A DNA stretch of 64,000 nt from Cololabis saira. Lineage: Eukaryota; Chordata; Actinopteri; Beloniformes; Belonidae. The stretch is from contig NC_084590.1 in the NCBI RefSeq assembly GCF_033807715.1, positions 3,572,501-3,636,500 on the forward strand, read 5' to 3'. Below, piece after piece: positions 56,391 to 64,000 of this stretch; position 1 is the first letter of the stretch, and each line of letters starts with the position of its first letter. The translations under genes and the position numbers were made by a program. Below the pieces are notes generated by a model. The model did not search any database, was not told the origin of the DNA, and saw only the letters and a list, made by a program, of their open reading frames with translations.

Positions 56391-57128
56391 TGCAAGTAGC
56401 GTTGATCAGGGCCCTTGCACCTACGGCCACCGTCCCAAGGTACCAACGCCTTCCCACATTGTTCTGCAGTCACATGCACCTGTATTGTATTAATTAGGCC
56501 CCATGATAACACCACGACCGCCACACCCCTATGTGTACACCGCCCATTATTTCTGTGAAGCATCATAAAGTTCTTATGTACTTTCTCACAATGTTTGAAG
56601 TGTCTCTGATAATACACAGGTAATCTGAGGCCCCGAGGACAACAAAGAACAAAATACAAACATGATATTTCCTGTTGCCAGCAGGTGGTGCTAAGACTTT
56701 TCCTAAATATTTCCCTGCAGATATGTTCAGAGTCAGACTGCAATCATATGCATCACATTTGGGCCAGATTAAACAATGTGTGACTGACTTACAGTCAAGG
56801 GGGGCATGATTTGCCCAGGGCCTCAAATATGCTACAAACACTACTGCTCCTTTCTGCTACTTTTAAACAGCAAGACCATGTATAGTGGTTTAAAAAACAA
56901 CAACAACCATGTACTGAAAAAGTCCAAGAAAAACATGATTCATGCTGACATATACAACTAAATTTCTACTATGTTTGGTGACTCTGATTGAATAATAAAA
57001 TGTTATTAAAAGAAAGAAACTCACAGGAATGAATGACATAAAGGTAGACAATATTTGTCATGGGTTTGAAGTTGATTGGACAATGTATGGCTGAAATATA
57101 ATCATGGGTTATAATTTAGTATTTAATA
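56391..57128 (+). mobile_element. CTGCAAGCAGC family copy E (diverged)
   Basis: Starts 'ataaagctgcaagtagcgtt' and 'gatcagggcccttgcacc' immediately after the end of copy D. It holds 'ttgccagcaggtggtgct', 'gttcagagtcagactgcaat' and 'gggccagattaaacaatg', matching the subfamily seen at 2.0 and 5.1 kb and not the 139-bp-unit subfamily. The 3' end is lost. Confidence 0.65.
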
Positions 57129-57132
57129 TATA

Positions 57133-57500
57133 GAGGACTGTCTCAGAAAATTAGAAAATTGTGATAAAGTCCTTTATTTTCTGTAATGCAAAAATGTCAT
57201 ACATTCTGGATTCATTACAAATCAACTGAAATATTGCAAGCCTTTTATTATTTTAATATTGCTGATCATGGTTTACAGCTTAAGAAAACTCAAATATCCT
57301 ATCTCAAAAAATTAGAATATTCTGTGAATCTTAATCTTAAACTGTAAACCATAATCAGCCATATTAAAATAATAAAAGGCTTGCAATATTTCAGTTGATT
57401 TGTAATTAATCCAGAATGTAGGACATTTTTGTTTTTTTTAATTGCATTACAGAAAATAAAGAACTTTATCACAATATTCAAATTTTCTGAAACAGTCCTG
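57133..57500. mobile_element. Tc1/mariner-type foldback miniature element
   Basis: TA flanks both ends (57131-57132, 57501-57502). The left 'gaggactgtctcagaaaatt' mirrors the right 'aattttctgaaacagtcctg', and inner arms pair over about 170 bp ('tcaactgaaatattgcaagc' with 'gcttgcaatatttcagttga'). No coding sequence. Confidence 0.85.
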
Positions 57501-57654
57501 TATATACAGTTATGAACTTCTGAATAGAAAAACAATAGAAAAAAAAAGTATGTATAAACAAAACTGAACAGATATAATTCTCTGTGGCAAGGTGGGCGAA
57601 TAATCACCACACCATATTCTCCTCATGAACGTGTGACATTCTCAATGAGGACGT

Positions 57655-58095
57655 TAATAAACAAAATGACTGTTGATTTGAGGAGGACAGGGCTGAAGCC
57701 AAATACTATCTAAAGTCTGAAAGAAGTGGATTTTTTAGGATTATAGATACCTGGAAGTTGAACATGAAAACACAATAGACTTGAAATGCAACACTAATGT
57801 TGTTTCCATGAACAGACGGAGCAGGGTCCCCTGCTTCAAGAAGCTCTGACACTTCAACTTTTAAAGCAAGATGTCACACATCTTTTGTGGAGAGTACAAT
57901 CTCATCTGCAGTCATCTGTTGGGGCAGCAGCATCAGAGCCAGAGACTCAAAGACACTGAGCAAACTTAAAAAGAAGACTGGTTCTATTCTGGGGACTGTT
58001 TGCAAGCCACTGGACCTGATTGTACAAAGAATAATGCTGCAGTCCCAACGTTATACACAACAGCCTTACTTTATGTACTGATAAAACAACTCAGC
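57655..58095 (+). pseudogene. LINE RT C-terminal relic
   Basis: The frame at 57887-58081 reads 'STISSAVICWGSSIRARDSK' and 'LSKLKKKTGSILGTVC', and upstream in another frame is 'FRIIDTWKLNMK'. This resembles the C-terminal part of Rex1/L2-type LINEs. Strongly decayed. Confidence 0.6.
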
Positions 58096-59264
58096 GTCTT
58101 CTAACACATCTTCAGCTCAGCTGTAATAATGATCAGTATAAAATGATACTCATGTCCACAGTGATCATTTTACATAATGACTCAAAAACGGTGTTTTGAG
58201 GCAAGTTGCCCCCTTTTTCTCCCAGAATAAAAAGATGTTTGTTATCAAACAGTTGAATTTTAGTCTCACCACACCACAGAAAATGCCTCCAAAAATTAAG
58301 ACCTAAAAGGGCAGTATTAATCTTGAAATGCAACTTTAAAATGAAAAAAGGTAGTTTTTTTTTTTTTGCTTTGATTTACTTTACAAATATAGATCAAATA
58401 AATTGGTCAAATGGCAAGTATATGCTTATGGATATATAATTTGGCTGACAACAGTAAAAGATTCATTAGAAATTCACAAACATTATCATTGTTATTATTG
58501 TTTTGGTAACCCTGAAGATACCAAAGAAAACATGTTTCCAGTGTGAATTAAAATGTTCAAAAATGTTACAACAAATGTGATCTAGTAAAGGGGCACAGCC
58601 AAAATGAATCCACAGCAACAACAAAAAACACCAGCACCAGCACCAGCGGAGACGGTACGTTAGGCAATTAAATCAATGCCATTACGGTCTGTACAGTATC
58701 TGTTTCTCTGGTTTTACTGATTCTGTAGATTGATGACGATGAACACCAACAGTATATTTGTATGTCCTCTGTTGAGTCGGATTACCGTACCCCCCTTTGT
58801 TCAAAGCAACGTCACAGACAGAGAGCCCAGAGCTACAGCAGAGTTCTCTGACTGCTCACTTGTGGCCAACTGCTCAACTTACCTACAGTCGAGCCTCTGT
58901 CGTTCTGGTGAATATTGCAGGTCATGTGCACTTTGGAAACGTTTTTGTAGTTGTGCTTGGCTGACATGCCGATCAAACACATGGACACGTGGAAGCCATG
59001 ATGCATTCACATACACTGTTTAAATGCCATGTTCCAGGCCTAATAGAAACTTTGATGTTGTACTGTTATTCTAATGTTTTTATGCTGTTAATTTTTTTCT
59101 TTTTTTAAAAGCCCTACAAGCCCTGTCTTCAGGATTTCCTGTTAGAGATTCAGGGGAGAATTTGCAATGGCAACAAAACCTCAGATGTTACACCAAAGTA
59201 CAGGTATTGGATTGCCTCATACTGTATCTGCTGGGTGTGCAAGCGACTGCTTGCCAACACACAC
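58096..59264. other. Unclassified, no gene seen
   Basis: AT-rich. A short GC-neutral stretch at 58790-59020 gives a 97-codon Cys-rich frame (58730-59023) without a recognised domain. No element ends are seen. Confidence 0.4.
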
Positions 59265-59505
59265 TGTAGCAGGGCTAGTGCTACGGGGGCCGACCGACAG
59301 GACAGAGGACACAGGTTTCAGTGCACAAACGGTTTTATTCACCAGATCCAAAACACCCACACGTGAACGAGCTCCTTCACAGCAGACCAGAGAGCCTTTC
59401 TGCTGTGCAGCCATGCCTTATCAAGCGAGGCAGAGTGGAGAGGTTGATTGGGGCCACCTGTGCCCCAATCAACCTGAGTGGCTGCAGCTCCTCCACCCTG
59501 CCACA
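59265..59505 (-). repeat. LTR of the minus-strand short element
   Basis: TG...CA termini and an AATAAA signal in minus sense ('gtgaataaaaccg'). The internal palindromic module 59430-59502 contains a perfect 14-bp stem (59441-59454 with 59462-59475) around the loop cacctgt. Compared with the plus-strand relative, the module lies in the opposite orientation within the LTR. Confidence 0.8.
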
Positions 59506-59879
59506 CACCCCCATCGCCAACCTCAGGCCGGGATCCATCCGGCCGAGCCAACTGCCCCCGCCCCCCTCGGAGCGGGAGAGGAAGCCAGGAACCGCAGACT
59601 GCGCCTCCGGGCCTTCCCGGTTCGGCCGGCTGCCGAGGCCGGTCGGGAGGTCGCCCTCGGCGACGGGCCGACCACAGAAACCGCTCGGCCGACCGCCGAG
59701 AACGCCGCTCTCGGGACTGGGCCCAGGGTGGCCTCGGGCCAGACGGCATCCGCGGCCGTGGCCGGGGTGCGTCCAGGACCACCCCCTCCCCAACGCAGCA
59801 CTGCTCCAGCCGCTGGTCCGCCTCTGGAGCTTGCACGTCCAGGACCGCCCCGGCGACCAACGTCTCTGTGACCCTCCGC

Positions 59880-59995
59880 CTCCAGGACCGGCGCCTCCAG
59901 GACCAGCTCCAGGATCGGCACCTCCAGGACCGCCTCCTCCAGGACCGCCTCCTCCAGGACCGCCTCCTCCAGGACCGGCGCCTCCAGGACCTAGT
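59880..59995. repeat. Minisatellite of 15-bp 'ccaggaccg' units
   Basis: Repeats of 'cctccaggaccg' with variants every 15 bp, six or more units. Pro- or Arg-rich frames here are repeat products. Confidence 0.85.
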
Positions 59996-60105
59996 ATTCT
60001 GGTTACTGAAACATTCAGAATATTCCGTTTACATGGTAATTAATCATTTGGGATATCTGGATCAAACCAGCAACGCGCGGAGAACGTGATGACGCAATTA
60101 CCGCC

Positions 60106-60361
60106 TGTGGCAGGGTGGACAGGTGGATGGGACACGCGCACCTGTGTCCCATCCACCTGAGTGGCTGCCGCTCTCCACCCTGCCTGCCTTATAAGGCAGA
60201 GCTGGACAGCAGCAAAGGGGGGTTCGGAGATGCTGATGTGTGATGCAGTGCTTCTGCACGTGTGGCGGGGATCTGGGTGAAACTGCAATAAAAAGGGTTC
60301 TGCGCGAAACTCCGTGTCTCTCCATCCTTCGGTCGGCCCCGGTAGCACTCACACTGCTACA
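60106..60361 (+). repeat. 5' LTR
   Basis: TGTGGCAGGG...GCTACA. U3 contains a palindromic module bounded by gcagggtgga/tccaccctgc with a 15-bp perfect stem (60121-60135 with 60144-60158), a TATA box in 'cttataag' (60188-60195), and AATAAA at 60287-60292. Confidence 0.92.
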
Positions 60362-60363
60362 TC

Positions 60364-60381
60364 TGGCGCCCAACGTGGGGC
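60364..60381 (+). other. Primer-binding site, lysine-tRNA type
   Basis: TGGCGCCCAACGTGGGGC lies two bases after the 5' LTR. It matches the 3' end of tRNA-Lys(1,2) as used by several retroviruses and LTR elements; tRNA identity is from memory. Confidence 0.8.
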
Positions 60382-60388
60382 GCGAAGG

Positions 60389-61183
60389 ATGGAGGAGAGA
60401 GGCATGGAGCAGGCCCTGGACGCGCTCGCCCAGGCCATGGCGGGCATGACAGCCGTGTTCCGCGACCAGGGCGAGCAGCAGCTCGCCGCAATGGAAGCGC
60501 CCGTGGCGGCGGGGCGACACAGCCCTGCGCCCCGCTTGAGGGTCGCCGCAGCAGCGCGGGAGGAGCTGGCAGCGCCGCAGCTGAGAGGCCGGGAGGCAGA
60601 AGCTGCGGGCCGCCAAGCGACGGCTCTCGAGGCGGCGGGACCCGCGGAGCGACCCACCCCTGCACCTCGTCTGAGGTTCACTGCGGCAGCGCTGGTGGCG
60701 CCGCAGCTGAGAGGCCGGGAGGCAGAAGCTGCGGGCCGCCAGGCGACGGAGGCGGAGGCGGAGACGGAGACGGAGGCGGAGTTGGCTGGGGAGGCGGCTG
60801 CGGAGGCGCAGCCGCCAGCGACGGCGGGTCCCGCGGAGACGGGGCCGGACCTGCGGCCAGAGCAGAGTGTGGGGGAAGAGGCGGTCCTGGAGGCGGACCG
60901 GCAGCTGGCGCAGGGCTGCGTCACGAAGGAGGGCGTGGTCCGGGATGCACCAGCTCCAGAACGGGGCTGCGCCGTGAGGGAGGCGGTCGTGGACGCACCG
61001 TGTGGCCCGAGGCCACCATGGGCCCGGCCCCGAGCGCATCTTCCACGGCGGGCGGGCCGACGCCGGGGACGACCACCCCGACCGTTCCGCTGCTCAGGCC
61101 GACGCCGGGGACGACCCCCCGACCAGGACGGCCCGGAGGGTTCCGGGCTTCCTCTCCCGCTCCGAGGGGGCGGGAGGGAGTAG
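60389..61183 (+). CDS. Ala/Arg-rich ORF of the non-autonomous LTR element
   Basis: An open frame of 264 codons starts 8 bp after the PBS with 'MEERGMEQALDALAQAMAG', which could be a helical gag-like N-terminus. It contains a duplicated block 'APQLRGREAEAAGRQAT' (from the 131-bp direct repeat around 60570-60760), an Ala/Glu-rich middle, and an Arg-rich C-terminus with two 'RRRGRPP' motifs resembling AT-hook cores. The C-terminal words 'GPRPPWA', 'RRRGRPP' and 'LPLPLRGG' recur in the minus-strand relative. No known enzymatic domain. High GC can create open frames by chance, so coding status is uncertain. Confidence 0.45.
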   Translation: MEERGMEQALDALAQAMAGMTAVFRDQGEQQLAAMEAPVAAGRHSPAPRLRVAAAAREELAAPQLRGREAEAAGRQATALEAAGPAERPTPAPRLRFTAAALVAPQLRGREAEAAGRQATEAEAETETEAELAGEAAAEAQPPATAGPAETGPDLRPEQSVGEEAVLEADRQLAQGCVTKEGVVRDAPAPERGCAVREAVVDAPCGPRPPWARPRAHLPRRAGRRRGRPPRPFRCSGRRRGRPPDQDGPEGSGLPLPLRGGGRE

Positions 61184-61226
61184 GCTCGGCCGGATGGACC
61201 CCGGCCTGAGGTTGGCGATGGGGGTG

Positions 61227-61481
61227 TGTGGCAGGGTGGAGAGGTGGATGGGACACGCGCACCTGTGTCCCATCCACCTGAGTGGCTGCCGCTCTCCACC
61301 CTGCCTGCCTTATAAGGCAGAGCTGGACAGCAGCAAAGGGGGTTCGGAGATGCTGATGTGTGATGCGGTGCTTCTGCACGTGTGGCGGTGATCTGGGTGA
61401 AACTGCAATAAAAAGGGTTCTGCACGAAACTCCGTGTCTCTCCATCCTTCGGTCGGCCCCGGTAGCACTCGCCCTGCTACA
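61227..61481 (+). repeat. 3' LTR
   Basis: Near-identical to 60106-60361, preceded by the purine tract 'gatgggggtg'. The palindromic module has a slightly longer outer repeat here (gcagggtggagag/ctctccaccctgc). Confidence 0.92.
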
Positions 61482-61960
61482 CCGTCATTTCCGCTTCTTC
61501 TTCCTGTATCCAAATTCAAAACAAATGCTGCTTCGTGTAACTTTTCACTCACCTTCTTTTAAATCTGGCTATCCCGGTACATTCTACCGTCTACAAATGC
61601 ATAAATGTTCATATCCTTCATTCCATTTATGAAGTGAACAGTCTCCTCCTGGTCTTGTGTTTCTCCGTGTTTATAAGAACTTCCTGGACTCAAAAGACCA
61701 GGATTCCTTGTGAACAGAGCATGAGCAGAAAAAAAATTCCTCTTCCGTTTGATGGGGATATTCCGTTTGGTGTTTACATGACCCAATATTCAGGTTTTAA
61801 AAGGAGTAACCCAGGGCTCATATTCGGGTTTTTAAAAACCGGAATATGAGCAAATTCTGGTTATTCAAAGGGGTTATTGGTGTTTACATGGCCGTGCAAA
61901 TTCGGGTTATTGCCAATATTCGGGTTTTAAAAGGGTTATTGATGCATGGAAACGCAGTCA
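61482..61960. mobile_element. Probable DNA-transposon body hosting the LTR element
   Basis: Repeated 'atattc(c/g)ggttttaaaa'-type words on both strands (61780-61940) and 'ttccgtttacatgg' at 60023 on the other side of the LTR element suggest one older element split by it. The ends are not defined. Confidence 0.4.
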
Positions 61961-63204
61961 TTGTTCTGCTGACACAGTTTGACGGCTCTGCAAGCCCCAT
62001 GTTTGAAGGAAGCAGCTCAGCTTTCACTCCAGCGTCTCTACTGTAAGAATGGTCACCTAATACACCAGCAGCAGTCAGACTATGTGGGAAAGATAGCATG
62101 CTGGTATATCCAACCCTAAATAATGTTTGACATCAAAAAGGGATGACTAAAGGGATGATTTAAAGGATGATGAAAAAGCATGTTATGAAGTGGAATAGCT
62201 GGTATTTCATGGGTATTTCCTGCCACTGATGTTCTAATACGGACATTTGGGTTTTATTTACCAATGTTCTACATTATATCATCAGGATGATATATTACAA
62301 CACCAACCAGAAATGTGCCGGACTATTAATTCTTCAGCACAGATTAATGAATCCACAGCATAACAGTAGCATTCTATTGTATGCATGTTTGTATGATTAT
62401 ATCAATTTCAGTGTGACCTTAATGAAAAATCATTACACTTTCATGCACATTAGACACCATATATGTCCTATCCATCTTTTGGTTAATCGTTATCTATTTC
62501 TGTTACTGATGACAGTTCTTGGGCTTGTTTCCAATTAGAAAATGGTATATTGCATATCACACATTCAATCTTCACTGATTAGCTACAGTGAAAAGAAAGA
62601 AGCATGAAGGGAGAAGCACATAAGTGAAGGTAAGGCAGAGAGTGAAAAAGACAGAAATAGAGAAAGAGAAAGGTGAAGAGGCTGTGTTAGAAGGCTGGCT
62701 ATTTTTCACCAAGGTCCATGGTGAAGTTGTCAGACAAGATTGTATGTAAGCCCGCTAGATGATAATGTGGCATGACACTTCTGAAATGAGAGACTGGTTG
62801 CCATGGCAAAAAGTGGGGTAGAACCGTCTCTCCAGGGGCCTACATAAAACAAGCTGTAAATGATGTTTGATTAGGATTTAGATCATGGAACTGTTCAGGA
62901 CGACCCTCTCTGTCGACCGCTTGCTGAAGCCTCAAAGGATGTCCCTGAACACAATACGTATTTGTGTGAGTGTATATCTATTTTGCTTATCTAAGTATTC
63001 CTGCCCCCACCCCCAAAAGAAAAAGAGAAATAAAAGCATACTTGCAAGCATTATTATGGTTGTAGCAGCGAGATGTAACATACAAATATAAACAAGGTTT
63101 ATTTTGTGTGAACACTTACATATTAATTCTCCACTTTTTGACAATATCAGCACCAAATCATAAGGTCAAAACCTAATACTGCTTTGCAGTTCCCCACATA
63201 ACAA
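61961..63204. other. Apparently unique sequence, no gene supported
   Basis: AT-rich, with a purine-rich patch at 62580-62690. A candidate regulatory patch at 62700-62830 is listed separately. No exon can be supported. Confidence 0.4.
62797..62809. promoter_or_regulatory. RFX-type X-box palindrome
   Basis: GTTGCCATGGCAA is a near-perfect match to the symmetric RFX site GTTGCCATGGCAAC. A second inverted repeat, TCACC...GGTGA, lies at 62706-62724. No promoter or exon is adjacent. Confidence 0.4.
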
Positions 63205-63480
63205 ACCTCTCCTGGGGCCTCCCTTGGGGTACAAAGAGTGCGTGGATTTCAATGTGAATCCGTGTGTGGATTTCTGGCGTACGCAAAAAAATAATTCAGA
63301 TTCTCAAAACTGTGCGTACGCCCAAATCCATGCACGTTTCTTTGAACGTCACAATCAAGTTGGAATTCCGGCGCATATGCGGGAGCACAACACTCCGCCC
63401 TGTCTCCCTCAAGTAGATACATTTGAATATGATAATGAGGATAAATATCTACTAAAAACCGCTCATCCTAACAAGGAACT
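63205..63480 (+). mobile_element. Harbinger-like left-end fragment
   Basis: Parallels the left end of the element at 7741: 'tggggcctc..tacaaag', 'gcgtacgc', 'aaaaaaataattcag', 'aactgtgcgtacgccc', 'atccatgcacgtttc', 'cacaatcaagttggaatt', in the same order and spacing. Internal and right ends are not recognised. Confidence 0.72.
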
Positions 63481-63899
63481 TGGAAAAACAAGTAAAAACA
63501 AATTTAAAAAAACATCTTCTGTGAGCTGGAGACACAAATGTCAGAAGTTGAAGCCTGGAAAAATTATTTATTTGGGGGCATTTCTTCCGATTTAAGCTGT
63601 AAAAGAAAATGGGTATCATTTTTCTTTGCTTTGTGTTGCTTCCATGAAGAGTTGTGTGTTTATTATTTTCGTAAGAGTTTGGAAATGTTAATATTTAGCG
63701 TTACTGCATCATTACACTCTTGTTCTTTTTTGTACTTTAAGAACCAACACCAGAACTTAAGTTAGTGGGACGAAAAACGGCTCCTCGTTCCATTTTATCG
63801 TCACGCGTATTATATACTAACGGATTAAGCCCAATGTACACGTGTATTGAGTCTTACACAATGTGGATGTCTGTGATCACCTCTCTCATAAGTATAACA
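63481..63899. other. Unclassified, no gene seen
   Basis: AT-rich. It may include decayed internal Harbinger sequence, but I cannot align it. Confidence 0.4.
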
Positions 63900-64000
63900 T
63901 AAACTTATATGTTTATGTTTATGTTTATGTTCATGTTCTGGATCTCTGGAAAGCGTCTAGAGACAACATCTGTTGTATTAGACGCTATATAAATAAAATT
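63900..64000 (-). repeat. Dispersed repeat, inverted copy of 3130-3240, cut by window end
   Basis: Contains (tttatg)n, 'ggatctctggaaagcgtcta' and 'gacgctatataaataaaatt', the complement of the repeat at 3.1 kb. Confidence 0.8.

Larger units (their letters stand above)
59265..60000 (-). mobile_element. Short non-autonomous LTR element, minus strand, 5' truncated
   Basis: A 241-bp LTR (59265-59505) reads on minus from TGTGGCAGGG to GCTACA. Upstream in element orientation lies the same polypurine segment as in the plus-strand relative ('ttggcgatgggggtg'), then about 490 bp of GC-rich internal sequence ending in a 15-bp-unit minisatellite. No 5' LTR or primer site is present. Confidence 0.78.
60106..61481 (+). 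mobile_element. Complete short non-autonomous LTR retrotransposon (1.38 kb)
   Basis: Two LTRs of 256 and 255 bp, differing at about six positions plus one single-base indel by eye, flank an 865-bp GC-rich interior. A primer-binding site complementary to a lysine-type tRNA follows the 5' LTR, and a purine tract precedes the 3' LTR. The flanks CCGCC (60101-60105) and CCGTC (61482-61486) look like a 5-bp TSD with one CpG change. No protease, RT or integrase is encoded, so it must be mobilised in trans. Confidence 0.9.

Noticed and set aside
59339..60089. Multiple overlapping Pro/Arg/Ala-rich frames on both strands
   Set aside because: Caused by high GC and the 15-bp minisatellite in the minus-strand LTR element; no independent gene.
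60349..61425. 358-codon minus-strand frame
   Set aside because: Runs antisense through both the interior and the 3' LTR of a plus-strand element, so it cannot be a separate gene in this context.

Overview
The window looks like a stretch of teleost fish nuclear DNA, probably intergenic or deep-intronic and dominated by transposable elements. The evidence is the mix of element types: Rex3-like and L2/CR1-like LINEs, a near-complete L1-type LINE, a Tc1-like element, PIF/Harbinger, hAT and TTAA-flanked DNA elements, BEL/Pao, Gypsy and retrovirus-like LTR fragments, a tRNA-derived SINE, long (TA)n, (CA)n and (ACGC)n microsatellites, and one CpG island in AT-rich surroundings. No host protein-coding gene can be called with confidence. 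All long open frames belong to mobile elements.

Layout. 1-7.7 kb: LTR, SINE and L2 fragments, microsatellites, and two abutting copies of a dispersed family opening with AAAGCTGCAAGCAGC (here called the CTGCAAGCAGC family). 7.74-10.77 kb: a full-length PIF/Harbinger element with two convergent two-exon genes (Myb-like protein and DDE transposase), each with one in-frame stop. 11-13.3 kb: LINE fragments and a SINE with target-site duplication (TSD). 16.5-19.4 kb: a Tc1-like element with a triplicated TATA-bearing repeat and a LINE inserted in its transposase. 20.4-22.8 kb: apparently unique DNA. 22.8-24.7 kb: a decayed LINE of uncertain clade. 24.95-27.5 kb: an internally deleted Gypsy-like element with a hAT miniature element inside. 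29.6-30.4 kb: a CpG island that may be the promoter and first exon of an unseen host gene. 30.8-37.4 kb: a nest of retroelements (retrovirus-like pol split by Rex3, BEL/Pao split by L2, two more LINE pieces). 37.43-44.94 kb: another CTGCAAGCAGC copy holding an unclassified 588-bp insert and a 5.8-kb L1-type element with a 15-bp TSD. 45.3-46.7 kb: a TTAA-flanked element with a nested miniature element. 46.7-50.6 kb: mostly unique. 50.6-54.9 kb: a dead L1 relative split by a 1.43-kb hAT and a second TIR element. 55-57.5 kb: two more CTGCAAGCAGC copies, one split by an 848-bp hAT, then a TA-flanked foldback element. 59.3-61.5 kb: two related short non-autonomous LTR elements in opposite orientation. 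61.5-64 kb: mostly unclassified, with a Harbinger end fragment and a terminal dispersed repeat.

How the parts relate. The window records layered transposition, and several insertions can be timed because another copy of the host repeat in the window preserves the empty site (L1 and the 848-bp hAT against the copy at 6.8-7.6 kb). The least decayed elements by eye are the L1-type LINE, the Harbinger element and the non-autonomous LTR element at 60.1-61.5 kb. Host regulatory candidates are limited to the CpG island, two unique blocks near 21.5-22.3 and 49.6-50.0 kb, and a palindromic RFX-type X-box at 62.8 kb. All family assignments come from motifs and remembered family features; no database search was run.
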